Positions 23,983-31,445 of a stretch of DNA of 64,000 bases are shown here, in pieces. Position 1 is the stretch's first letter. Every line of letters begins with the position of its first letter. A program made the translations under genes and the position numbers. The DNA comes from Saccharopolyspora hirsuta (lineage in GTDB: Bacteria; Actinomycetota; Actinomycetes; Mycobacteriales; Pseudonocardiaceae): NCBI RefSeq assembly GCF_008630535.1, contig NZ_VWPH01000003.1, forward strand, positions 124,001 to 188,000, in the 5' to 3' direction. Below the pieces are notes generated by a model. That model did no database searches. It had not been told where the DNA came from and saw only the letters and a list, made by a program, of their open reading frames with translations.

Positions 23983-24753
23983 TCAGTCGAGGGCGCGCCG
24001 GAGGAAGAACTTGATGCCCAGGGCGCCGAAGACCGCGCAGGAGGCCAGCAGCGCCAGCACGCAGATCCACGGCGCCATGTGCGGGACGTCCGGGAGGAGG
24101 GCGCCGCGCATGCCCTCGCTGACGTAGGTCAGCGGGTTGATCGCGCAGAGGACCTGGAACCAGCGCAGGTGCTCCAGCTGGGCCCACGGGAACTGGGTGG
24201 CGCCGGTGAACATCAGCGGGGCCAGGATCACCGCGAACATGATGTTGATCCGGCGCGGCGGGACCGCCGCGCCCACCGTCAGGCCGACCGCAGCCCCGGC
24301 GAAGGAGCCCAGCAGCATGCAGAGCAGCGCGAAGGCCAGGCCGCTGTAGTTCCAGTTGATCTCGCCCAGCATCACCATGCCGATCGGCACCATCAGCACC
24401 GCCGCGAGCAGGCCGCGCAACGCGCCGAAGAGCATCTTCTCCACCGCCACCCAGCTGATCGGCAGCGGCGCCAGCAGGCGGTCCTCGATCTCCCGCGAGT
24501 ACGAGAAGTCCAGCACCAGCGGGAAGGAGGTGTTCTGCAGCGACACCAGGAACGCGTTCAGCGCGATCATGCCGGGCAGCAGGATCTGCGCGTAGCCGGG
24601 CTGGGCGTAGCCGAGCTCGCTGAGCACCTTGCCGAAGATGAACAGCAGCGCCACCGGCTGGACCAGCACCTGCGCCAGGAAGCTCGGCAGCTCCCGGCCC
24701 GTCACGAACACGTCGCGGCCCAGCACCGCGGTGAAGGCGCGCACCGGACTCAT
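23983..24753 (-). CDS. ABC-2-type transporter permease
   Basis: A 256-residue membrane protein of the ABC-2 family (DrrB/NodJ-like): a cytosolic N-terminus (RAFTAVLGRDVFVTGRELPSFLAQVLVQPVALLFIFGKVL), six predicted helices, and the INPLTYVSEGMRGALLP signature before the last helices. It forms an exporter with the ATPase encoded just upstream; start and stop overlap (ATGA). The MarR gene ahead suggests drug or toxic-compound efflux. Confidence 0.92.
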   Translation of the reverse strand: MSPVRAFTAVLGRDVFVTGRELPSFLAQVLVQPVALLFIFGKVLSELGYAQPGYAQILLPGMIALNAFLVSLQNTSFPLVLDFSYSREIEDRLLAPLPISWVAVEKMLFGALRGLLAAVLMVPIGMVMLGEINWNYSGLAFALLCMLLGSFAGAAVGLTVGAAVPPRRINIMFAVILAPLMFTGATQFPWAQLEHLRWFQVLCAINPLTYVSEGMRGALLPDVPHMAPWICVLALLASCAVFGALGIKFFLRRALD

Positions 24754-25733
24754 CGCAGCTCCCTCCCGGTCAGGTCGATGAAGACGTCCTCGAGCGTGGC
24801 CGAGCCCAGCGCCAGGTCGCTGACCGAAACCCGTTGCTCGTGCAGGGTTTGCGCGACCGGGCCGAGCAGCGCGGACGGCTCGCCGACGACGTAGAGCCGC
24901 AACCGCAGCTCCGCCTCGCCGTCCGCCGCGGTGCCACCGCCGATCCGCTCCACCCGCTGCACGCCGTCCACATCGGACAGGAGCGTCGAGATGCGGTCCG
25001 GGTCGTGGCCGTTGGGCCGCAGCGTCGCGTCCACCGTGCCGCTGCCCGGCAGCGACTTGATCAGCGCCTCCGGGGTGTCCAGGGTCAGCAGCTTGCCGTG
25101 GTCCACCACGCCGACGCGGTCGGACAGCTTCTCCGCCTCGTCCATGTCGTGCGTGGTGAGCACGACGGTCACGCCCTCGGCGCGCAGGTCGTTGATCCGG
25201 TCGTGCACGAACAGCCGGGCCTGCGGGTCCAGGCCGGTGGACGGCTCGTCCAGGAACAGCACCTCGGGCTTGTGGATCAGGGCGCGGGCGATCATCAGCC
25301 GCTGCGCCTGCCCGCCGGACAGGTCGTCGACGCGCGCCTTCGCCTTGTCCGCCAACCCCATCCGGTCCAGCAGCTCGTCGGCGAGGCGGCGCCGCTCGGA
25401 CCGCGGCACCCCGTGGTAGGCGGCGTGCCAGATCAGGTTCTGCCGGGAGTTGAGCGAGCGGTCCAGGTTCACCCGCTGCGGCACCACGGCCACCTTGCTG
25501 CGCGCGGCCACCGGGTCGGCGGCCACGTCCACCCCGGCGACGCGGGCGGTGCCGCTGGTCAGCAGGACCCTGGTGGTCAGGATCCCGACCGTGGTGGTCT
25601 TGCCCGCGCCGTTCGGCCCGAGCAGCCCGAAGATCTCCCCCGCGCCCACCTGGAAGCTGAGCCCGTCGACCGCGTTGCCCCGCGCCTTCGGGTACCGCTT
25701 GACCAGGTCGGTCACTTCAACCGCAATGGTCAC
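24750..25733 (-). CDS. ABC transporter ATP-binding protein (DrrA-like)
   Basis: A 327-residue ATPase with Walker A GPNGAGKTT, Q-loop VPQRVNLDRSL, signature LSGGQAQRL, Walker B VLFLDEPSTGLDP and H-loop TTHDMDEAEKL. The extra 100 residues after the ATPase core match DrrA-type daunorubicin-exporter ATPases. GTG 25733 overlaps the end of the MarR gene by 17 bases and gives the normal N-terminus TIAVEVTDLVKRYP. MarR, ATPase and permease form one transcription unit. Confidence 0.94.
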   Translation of the reverse strand: MTIAVEVTDLVKRYPKARGNAVDGLSFQVGAGEIFGLLGPNGAGKTTTVGILTTRVLLTSGTARVAGVDVAADPVAARSKVAVVPQRVNLDRSLNSRQNLIWHAAYHGVPRSERRRLADELLDRMGLADKAKARVDDLSGGQAQRLMIARALIHKPEVLFLDEPSTGLDPQARLFVHDRINDLRAEGVTVVLTTHDMDEAEKLSDRVGVVDHGKLLTLDTPEALIKSLPGSGTVDATLRPNGHDPDRISTLLSDVDGVQRVERIGGGTAADGEAELRLRLYVVGEPSALLGPVAQTLHEQRVSVSDLALGSATLEDVFIDLTGRELR

Positions 25734-26190
25734 ATCCGCCTTCTTCCTCGCCCAGTCCGCTGAGGACCGCAAGCAGGTACTGCCGGACGATCGCCGCCTC
25801 CGCCGCCGGGACGTCCGGTTCGATCCGCTGGAACTCCGCGCGCACCCCCTGCCACGCCGAGTGCAGCTCCGCGCGTCCCCTCGGGGTGATGCGCAGCCTG
25901 ACCACCCGCCGGTCCACGGGATCCCGACGGCGGGTGACCAGCCCGCCGTCCGCCAGGGCGTCGACGACGGGGGTCAACGTCGCCGGGCGCACCCAGCAGC
26001 GGCGGGCCACTTCACGATGGGTCTGGTCGTTCTGCTGGTCGAGCACGTTGAGCACGAGCAGGGCGGTCCGGCTCAGCTCGGTACTGCGCGCCACGGCCCG
26101 CTCCCAGTGCTGGGACAACCGCCGACCGGTCAAACCCACCAGCCGGGTCAGCGGCATCAGCTGCGGGTCCTGCTCCGCGAAGCCGGGCAC
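25717..26190 (-). CDS. MarR-family regulator of the ABC exporter
   Basis: A 157-residue winged-helix protein: ALLVLNVLDQQNDQTHREVARRCWVRPATLTPVVDALADGGLVTRRRDPVDRRVVRLRITPRG carries the helix-turn-helix and DxRxxxLxLT wing. The C-terminus ends GGCDHCG, a CxxC pair not typical of MarR proteins, which could sense oxidation or metal. It overlaps the ATPase gene downstream, so it is likely to repress its own exporter operon. It is divergent from a second MarR gene at 26270, sharing an 80-base control region. Confidence 0.92.
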   Translation of the reverse strand: MPGFAEQDPQLMPLTRLVGLTGRRLSQHWERAVARSTELSRTALLVLNVLDQQNDQTHREVARRCWVRPATLTPVVDALADGGLVTRRRDPVDRRVVRLRITPRGRAELHSAWQGVRAEFQRIEPDVPAAEAAIVRQYLLAVLSGLGEEEGGCDHCG

Positions 26191-26269
26191 GCCCCGATGG
26201 TATCCGCGCCGAATGGTCAGGCGGCAAATGATTTTTCGGACCGTCGGTGCTGGCAGGTAGCCTGATCAA

Positions 26270-26737
26270 GTGACAGAGCAGGGCACTCGATGGCTGAACG
26301 ACCGCGAAATGGCGGCCTGGCGCTCCTACATCGTGGGCAGCGCGCTGCTGACGCATCGCCTGAACAGGGACTTGCAGCTCACCCACGACCTGTCGATCGC
26401 GGACTACGAGATCCTGGTCCGGCTGTCCGAACGCCCCCACCAGCGGATGCGCATGAGCGAGCTGGCCCACGACGTGGCGCACTCCAAGAGCCGCACGTCG
26501 CACCAGGTCCGCCGCCTCGAAGCGGCCGGTCTGGTCCGCCGCGACGAGTGCCCGGACGACGGCCGCGGCGTCTTCGCGATCCTGACCGACAAGGGCGCGG
26601 CGAAGCTCCGCGAAGCGGCCCCCAGCCACGTGGCGAGCGTCCGCGAGAACCTGATCGACATCCTGGACGAGCGCGAGCAGGAGACCCTGGGCCAGATCTT
26701 CGACCGCCTGACGACCCACCTGGGCGGGATCAAGTAG
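26270..26737 (+). CDS. MarR-family regulator
   Basis: A 155-residue MarR protein with GTG start: ADYEILVRLSERPHQRMRMSELAHDVAHSKSRTSHQVRRLEAAGLVRRDECPDDGRGVFAILTDKG contains the winged helix, and the flanking long helices form the dimer domain. It is divergent from the exporter-linked MarR gene; cross-control is possible but not shown. It is the last chromosomal gene before tRNA-Ser and the integrated element. Confidence 0.93.
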   Translation: MTEQGTRWLNDREMAAWRSYIVGSALLTHRLNRDLQLTHDLSIADYEILVRLSERPHQRMRMSELAHDVAHSKSRTSHQVRRLEAAGLVRRDECPDDGRGVFAILTDKGAAKLREAAPSHVASVRENLIDILDEREQETLGQIFDRLTTHLGGIK

Positions 26738-26784
26738 CGGCCCGCCTGCACGCCGACCCGCCCCGATTGGCTACGCTGCGGCCT

Positions 26785-26869
26785 GGAAGCGTGGCAGAGC
26801 GGCCGAATGCACTCGCCTTGAAAGCGAGCGTCGCGAGAGCGACCGGGGGTTCGAATCCCCCCGCTTCCG
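26785..26869 (+). tRNA. tRNA-Ser (anticodon TGA), integration site of the element
   Basis: An 85-base class II tRNA: acceptor GGAAGCG/CGCTTCC, anticodon arm CTCGC-CTTGAAA-GCGAG giving TGA, variable arm GTCGCGAGAGCGAC and T arm GGGGG-TTCGAAT-CCCCC. Its 3' half is repeated exactly at 41237-41292. Confidence 0.98.
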
Positions 26870-26871
26870 CT
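26816..26871 (+). repeat. attL, 56-bp direct repeat in tRNA-Ser
   Basis: The segment from the anticodon loop to two bases past the discriminator base is identical to 41237-41292, marking the recombination core. The element brings a copy that keeps the tRNA intact. Confidence 0.96.
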
Positions 26872-26887
26872 CCTGTGACCAGCAGAA

Positions 26888-26925
26888 ACAGAGCCCGGCG
26901 GGGATCTTCCCTCACCGGGCTCTGT
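26888..26925 (+). terminator. Terminator downstream of tRNA-Ser, carried by the element
   Basis: ACAGAGCCCGG (26888-26898) pairs with CCGGGCTCTGT (26915-26925). A similar but weaker hairpin lies at the same distance beyond attR (about 41308-41344). Confidence 0.8.
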
Positions 26926-26932
26926 CGCGCCT

Positions 26933-26954
26933 GGTCTCAGTTTTGGTCTCAGTT
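26933..26954 (+). promoter_or_regulatory. Putative integrase arm-type sites, left end
   Basis: GGTCTCAGTT occurs twice, at 26933-26942 and 26945-26954, 62 bases inside attL; the second overlaps the integrase stop codon. The same spaced pair is found near attR at 41124-41144. Confidence 0.6.
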
Positions 26955-28298
26955 GGTGTTGTTTCCGGGCTCTGGTGGTTGGTTCTCCGCCGCCGCGAAC
27001 AGCGCCCGGAGCACCGGTTGGTAGTGCTCGGGCAGATGCCGCGAAAGCTCCAGGATGACCTCGGTGCTGTCGAGCGGCTTCTCCTCCTCCGGCTCCGGCC
27101 ACAGCGTCGCCCCGACCTTGTCGGCGACCGAGCCGAGAACGGTCCCGTTGACGTGCATGTACCGCTTGGTCATCGACGGGTTGGACCACCCCATCACGTG
27201 TTCCGCGGCGCGCTGAGTGACTCCGAGCTCCAGCAGCACCGTGGCGGCGGTGTGCCGGGCGTCATGCAGCCGAGCGTCACGCACACCCGCCGCGGCCAGC
27301 AGCTCCTTCCAGCGTTTGAGGTCGGTCCGGTGGTTGAGCGGCTTCCCGAGCTCGTCGGTGAACAGCCACTCGCCCTCGTGCCAGAGGCTTCCCGCCCGCT
27401 CCCGCTCGGCCGCTTGCTCCGCGGCGTGCAGTTTGAGCTGGTCCAGCAACGGGTCCGGGAGCCCGATCGGCCGCTTGCCCGCGCGGGACTTCGGCGTCTT
27501 CGTCTCCGCCCGGAGGTTGACCCGCTGCGGGCAGTGGCCGGCGTGTTTGCGGCCGCAGGTGTCGCCGCAGCCGTGCGCCCACTTCGGCCGGGCCCGCTGG
27601 ATGTTGACCCGCAGCGTGCCCTCTTCGAAGTCGATGTCGGACCACCGCAACCCGAGCACCTCTCCCTGCCTCAGCCCCAAAGAGATCGCGATGATCCATC
27701 GGCAGGCATTGCGCTTCTTCAGCGCGACGTTGAACAGCTTGGAGATCTCCTCCCGCGAAAACGGCTCGATCTCCCGGTCTTCCACCTTCGGGGGCTTGGC
27801 GAGCAGAGCGGGGTTCTTCGCGAGCTTCTCTCGCGCCACTGCCACGTTCAGCGCCGTTCGGATCGTCCGATGCACCTGGTGCACGGTGGCGGCTGAGGCA
27901 CCTTCCTCCTGCATCTTGCGATACATCGCCTCCAGATGCTCGGGCCGGAACTGGGGCGACAGCTTGTGCGCCCCGACGTACCTGCGGATGTGCTTCACCG
28001 CGTAGAAGTAGGCGTCCCACCCGTTATCGCTCGTCGTCGCGGTCACGATGTTGTTCAGCCAGTGGTCCATCCACTCGGCAACGGTCCACTTCTCGCCGGG
28101 CTTGGTGACGTTCCCCGAGTCACGCGCCTTCTCCAGCTCGCGGACCTTGCGGGTTACCTCCGCTCGCGTCTTTCCTCGGACATGTCGGCGGTCGGGCTTG
28201 CCGTCGTCGCGGACTCCCATGCTCACTCGCCCATGCCAACCGTCTGCCGCTTGGTAGATGGAAGACCGGCCGTTGGCGTTCCGTGTTCGCTTCGCCAT
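26949..28298 (-). CDS. int: Tyrosine site-specific integrase of the AICE
   Basis: A 449-residue tyrosine recombinase. Residues 1-60 form an arm-binding-like N-terminal region, 70-165 the SAM-like core-binding domain, and 175-400 the catalytic domain with R210 (SLGLRQGE), H345-x-x-R348 (LHDARHT), a MGWS segment near 370 and nucleophile Y380 (KRYMHV). Inside the catalytic domain, residues 242-256 form an H/C-rich insert (C244, C248, C256 with histidines) that could bind zinc. It integrates and, with the excisionase, excises the element at tRNA-Ser. The gene lies next to attL with its 3' end towards it, as in pSAM2. Confidence 0.96.
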   Translation of the reverse strand: MAKRTRNANGRSSIYQAADGWHGRVSMGVRDDGKPDRRHVRGKTRAEVTRKVRELEKARDSGNVTKPGEKWTVAEWMDHWLNNIVTATTSDNGWDAYFYAVKHIRRYVGAHKLSPQFRPEHLEAMYRKMQEEGASAATVHQVHRTIRTALNVAVAREKLAKNPALLAKPPKVEDREIEPFSREEISKLFNVALKKRNACRWIIAISLGLRQGEVLGLRWSDIDFEEGTLRVNIQRARPKWAHGCGDTCGRKHAGHCPQRVNLRAETKTPKSRAGKRPIGLPDPLLDQLKLHAAEQAAERERAGSLWHEGEWLFTDELGKPLNHRTDLKRWKELLAAAGVRDARLHDARHTAATVLLELGVTQRAAEHVMGWSNPSMTKRYMHVNGTVLGSVADKVGATLWPEPEEEKPLDSTEVILELSRHLPEHYQPVLRALFAAAENQPPEPGNNTN

Positions 28299-28309
28299 TG
28301 GTGCCTCCT

Positions 28310-28615
28310 TCAGGCAGCTCGCTCGCTGATCTGTTGGCTGATGAGCCGCTCCGCGTAGGAGTCGATGGCCGCACGTGGGACGCGCCGAAGGCGACCGATC
28401 CGGACGGATTCGATCTCGCCCGAGGACACCAGCTCGTAGGTCTTCGTCCGGCCGATCCCGAGGTACTGGGCGGCTTCCTCGACGGTGAGCAACGTCCGGT
28501 TCGGCAGCGCCCGGGTCTCCGGTTCCGCCTCAACCTTCTCGGGGGTCTGCTCCTCGGCGAGCAGGGCCGCGAGCGCAGCGAGGGCGGCGGCGAGCTGGGT
28601 GGCGTTCGCGGTCAT
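28310..28615 (-). CDS. xis: Excisionase-type helix-turn-helix protein
   Basis: A 101-residue protein whose C-terminal half is a MerR-like excisionase domain (LLTVEEAAQYLGIGRTKTYELVSSGEIESVRIGRLRRVPRAAI). The first 35 residues are an Ala-rich, acidic extension. Such proteins bend att DNA and bias the integrase towards excision. Start and stop overlap the upstream DUF3631 gene (ATGA), and the integrase follows after 11 bases, so rep, xis and int are co-transcribed as in other AICEs. Confidence 0.93.
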   Translation of the reverse strand: MTANATQLAAALAALAALLAEEQTPEKVEAEPETRALPNRTLLTVEEAAQYLGIGRTKTYELVSSGEIESVRIGRLRRVPRAAIDSYAERLISQQISERAA

Positions 28616-29868
28616 GCGACCCCCTTCGTGTTGGTGGCAGGCGGGGTAGCCGTCCCAGCCGTCCCATCCGTCCCGACGCAGGTCAGGGCGGGACGGCTGG
28701 AGTTGACGGGACGGCCGTTGCCGTCCCAGAGGGCCAAGCCGTCCCGCTGTGACGTGGGCGGGGACGCTTGGGACGGCTGGGACGACTCCCCCGGCTGAGT
28801 GGGGCAGTAGCGGGTCCAGGCGTCGTGGAAGTCGGAAGCGCGGTAGCCCTTGGCCTGGGTGCCGTCGGGGAACCGAACGTTGGCCGACTTGATCTCGAAC
28901 TCGGACAGGAGGCTGGCGAGCTTCGCCGCGGTGAGCCCAGTCTTTCCGTAGCTGGACCAGGGCGCTTCGGGGTCGGCGTTGAGCTGGCGCAGCAGCTCGG
29001 CTGTCGAGATGGCCGTCTGGTCTCCGAACGTGGTGCGGCAGTCAACGAGCAGCCTGGTCCGCAGCGAGCCCTGGTCGTTGCCCGCGGCCTCGGCCAGCAG
29101 GTCAACCGCGGCGTTCCGAGCCCGTTCCGGCCAGTCCCCGCCAGCGTGGTCGGCGACGATGACCAGCGGTTCCCACGTGTCGGCGGCCCGGTCCTCGACC
29201 GGCATGGCCGGTTCGGCGGCTTCGAGCTGGGCGAGGTCGGCGCGCAGCCAGCGTTCGAGCCGCTGCGCGATGCTGGCCAGCACGGGCCGGTCGCGCCGGT
29301 AGCGGTAGGGCGAGACGGTTTCGCCGGGGGCGCGGCGACGCATGCGGATGATGACGGCGCGGTCCTCGATGGTGTCGGGCATCGCCCCGATCCCGGCGAG
29401 GGCGGCCATGGCGAAGGTGGGGATGGACTCGACCCGGTTGGCGGCGGCGTCGTAGCGCTTGGCGGGCCGGTTCCGCTGGTGCCCGGCGTTGAGCAGGCCG
29501 CGCAGGTCCTCGTTGCTGCCAGCGTCGGGGCCGAAGATGGTGTCGGCCTCGTCTACCAGCATGGTCGGCGGATCGTCGCTGATCGACCGGTACACCGCCG
29601 ATGGCGAGGCGTTGACGGTGATGAACGGCTCGTGGCAGGTCGCCTCGACCACGTCGAGCAGGCGGGACTTTCCGCACCGCTTCTCCGGGGCGCGGATGAC
29701 CAGCCGGGGCGCGTGAGCCCAAGCGGGCTGCGCGTGGGTGGCGGCGATCCACAACGTGACCGCGTCGACGGCCTGCGGGCTGGGCAGGATGACGTAGCGG
29801 GTCAGCGCGGAGTGGAGTTCGTTGAGCAGGGCCGCGCCCTGGTGGGCGTCGGCGGGCTGTGGCGTCAC
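28612..29868 (-). CDS. DUF3631 replication ATPase/helicase-like protein
   Basis: A 418-residue P-loop ATPase: Walker A in APEKRCGKSRL (about 60-70), Walker B TMLVDEAD (about 102-109), sensor-like ALAGIGAMPDTIEDRAVIIRMRRR and the DUF3631 segment following. The last 60 residues are Ser/Pro-rich and probably disordered. The companion of a prim-pol in AICE replication modules, it may act as helicase or initiator. GTG 29868 is preferred because GGAGG stands 7 bases before it; ATG 29901, overlapping the prim-pol stop (ATGA), would add 11 residues. Downstream it overlaps xis. Confidence 0.88.
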   Translation of the reverse strand: MTPQPADAHQGAALLNELHSALTRYVILPSPQAVDAVTLWIAATHAQPAWAHAPRLVIRAPEKRCGKSRLLDVVEATCHEPFITVNASPSAVYRSISDDPPTMLVDEADTIFGPDAGSNEDLRGLLNAGHQRNRPAKRYDAAANRVESIPTFAMAALAGIGAMPDTIEDRAVIIRMRRRAPGETVSPYRYRRDRPVLASIAQRLERWLRADLAQLEAAEPAMPVEDRAADTWEPLVIVADHAGGDWPERARNAAVDLLAEAAGNDQGSLRTRLLVDCRTTFGDQTAISTAELLRQLNADPEAPWSSYGKTGLTAAKLASLLSEFEIKSANVRFPDGTQAKGYRASDFHDAWTRYCPTQPGESSQPSQASPPTSQRDGLALWDGNGRPVNSSRPALTCVGTDGTAGTATPPATNTKGVA

Positions 29869-29897
29869 GGTGGTTCCTCCAGTGCTGGGGTGGGCGG

Positions 29898-30953
29898 TCA
29901 TGCAGCGGTGAAGCCGTGCAGGGAGTCGGGACCGTCGTTCGCGCCGCGCTGCCAACCGCGGGCGGCATTGCGGCGCGCTGCGGCTTCTTCGACCGGCTTG
30001 CCGGTGCGCTGGCGTCGACGGATCGCGGCAGCCACCAGGGCGTCGATGACGTCGTGCTCGCTCCACGGGGCAGCGTCGTGGGCCGCGAGGTTGGCCAGTC
30101 GGCGCGCGGAGTTGTAGACGATGCGCCAGCGCTCGCCGTCGAGGGTCTCGACCTTGGCCAGCTCGCCGTCCCAGATCCGTTGCCAGTAGCCGGGGGCGTG
30201 GTTGCCGGGCTGGACGCCCCCGAGGTTGGGAGCTTTCGCTTGGGCGAGCGGCCGAGGGGCCGGGGCGACCCGGTGTCGCAGCCACTTCGGCAGCGGTGCG
30301 ATGTCGGTGGTGGTCGACACCCGGACATATGCGCCGAAGGTGTCTTCTGGAGGCGCGGTGATCTCGCAGCTGGGCGCGACGACGTAGCCGCCTTCAGCAC
30401 GGATGTCGACCTGATGACCGACGCGGCCGGTGGCGTCACTGGACACTCGCGCCTCGTCGGCGCGGAAGTACAGGTGTCGCCCCTCGCTCGGGGTAGCGAT
30501 CGTCAAGGTGTCCGGCCACTGCTCGCCGTCGGCCGCTGCGATCGCACGCAGGGCTTCCATCCCGTCCGCGACCAGCTCGGGCACGTCGGATGCGGCCGGT
30601 GCCGGGAGCTTGGGCTTGCGGTCGAGGTCGAGCACGACCAGCCCGGACGGGCCGGTGGCGATGCCGACGTTGGCACGCGGAGTTCGCGCCCACCAGCGCC
30701 GGATCACTGCGGGCTCGGTGGTCGCGGCCAGCAGGCCGTGGCAGGGCCGGTCGGCGGTCAGGCATCCGCACTCGGCCGGGGTGCACTCGTCGGCCTTGCA
30801 GCGCGCGCAGTTCCCGAACGGGCGCTTGGAGTACGGCCGCAGCGGGAAGACGTAAAGGTCGTGGCTGGCCAGCCACGTGGCGACGTGCAGCGGGGTCGTC
30901 GCGCGGGCACTACCGCTGCGGTGGTCGTCGCAAGCGCGAGGTTCTGCGATCAT
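29898..30953 (-). CDS. Bifunctional DNA primase/polymerase (prim-pol)
   Basis: A 351-residue archaeo-eukaryotic-type prim-pol: a W-rich lead-in (PAVIRRWWARTPRANVGIATGPSGLVVLDLD) with catalytic D109 and D111, the basic histidine motif TPSEGRHLYFRAD and the third motif HQVDIRAEGGYVVAPS. A cysteine cluster (about 49-71) may bind zinc. The C-terminal region holds the helical PriCT-like part. It would prime and extend DNA during autonomous replication of the excised element. It is coupled to the DUF3631 gene. This marks the element as the prim-pol class of AICE rather than RepSA or RepAM. Confidence 0.93.
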   Translation of the reverse strand: MIAEPRACDDHRSGSARATTPLHVATWLASHDLYVFPLRPYSKRPFGNCARCKADECTPAECGCLTADRPCHGLLAATTEPAVIRRWWARTPRANVGIATGPSGLVVLDLDRKPKLPAPAASDVPELVADGMEALRAIAAADGEQWPDTLTIATPSEGRHLYFRADEARVSSDATGRVGHQVDIRAEGGYVVAPSCEITAPPEDTFGAYVRVSTTTDIAPLPKWLRHRVAPAPRPLAQAKAPNLGGVQPGNHAPGYWQRIWDGELAKVETLDGERWRIVYNSARRLANLAAHDAAPWSEHDVIDALVAAAIRRRQRTGKPVEEAAARRNAARGWQRGANDGPDSLHGFTAA

Positions 30954-31037
30954 GGTTCGGCGCTCCTCGTGGGTGCGGCGGCCTCGTTCAGAGCTCGGGC
31001 AGAGACGGCTGAACGGGGCCGTGCTCTTTTTCAGGGA

Positions 31038-31298
31038 TCAGCTGCGGCGGTTGCGCCGGTTGGCGCGGTAGAGGCGGTTAAGGGAGTTCCACGCCTTGCG
31101 CCCGGCCCGTAAGCGGAGCCCGCTGGCTTCGCACGGAGGGCACAGCCGGATACCTCGCCCCAGCCGGGAGGTGATCCGGCCGCTTCCCTTGCAGACGCGG
31201 CAGGCCTTGAAGGGCCAGATCAGGCACATCAATCCGTAACTGACCGTGATCAGCAGGATGAAGGGCCAGCCCTTCACTAGGAGGTCGAACAGGGGCAC
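31038..31298 (-). CDS. Small membrane protein with CxxC zinc-ribbon-like tail
   Basis: An 86-residue protein: one or two transmembrane helices (WPFILLITVSYGLMCLIWP), then CRVCKGSGRITSRLGRGIRLCPPCEASG, which resembles one DnaJ-type CxxCxGxG zinc unit, and a basic tail. GTG 31298 is chosen because GGAGAGG precedes it; a GTG 18 bases upstream is also in frame. Such proteins are frequent in AICE transfer regions but have no assigned role. It lies between the CTAG-rich region and the prim-pol gene. Confidence 0.75.
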   Translation of the reverse strand: MPLFDLLVKGWPFILLITVSYGLMCLIWPFKACRVCKGSGRITSRLGRGIRLCPPCEASGLRLRAGRKAWNSLNRLYRANRRNRRS

Positions 31299-31341
31299 CG
31301 ATTCCTCTCCTTCCACTGTTTTTGGACGTGTTGAGCCAGAC

Positions 31342-31445
31342 GCCTCTAGGAACTAGGGCGCTGGTGGGAAAAGGGATGGGTGTCTAGCTGGGCCTCTAGA
31401 CCTAGAGGGGCTGGGGTCTAGGCCTAGAGGCCGTTCGTGGGCTAG
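31342..31445. promoter_or_regulatory. CTAG-rich control region (possible operator or origin)
   Basis: Eight CTAG tetranucleotides occur in about 104 bases, including the palindromes CCTCTAGACCTAGAGG (about 31393-31408) and CTAGGCCTAG. CTAG is normally very rare in such genomes. The site separates the transfer genes from the replication genes. A CTCTAG-containing region also precedes the GntR gene at 40427. Confidence 0.6.
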
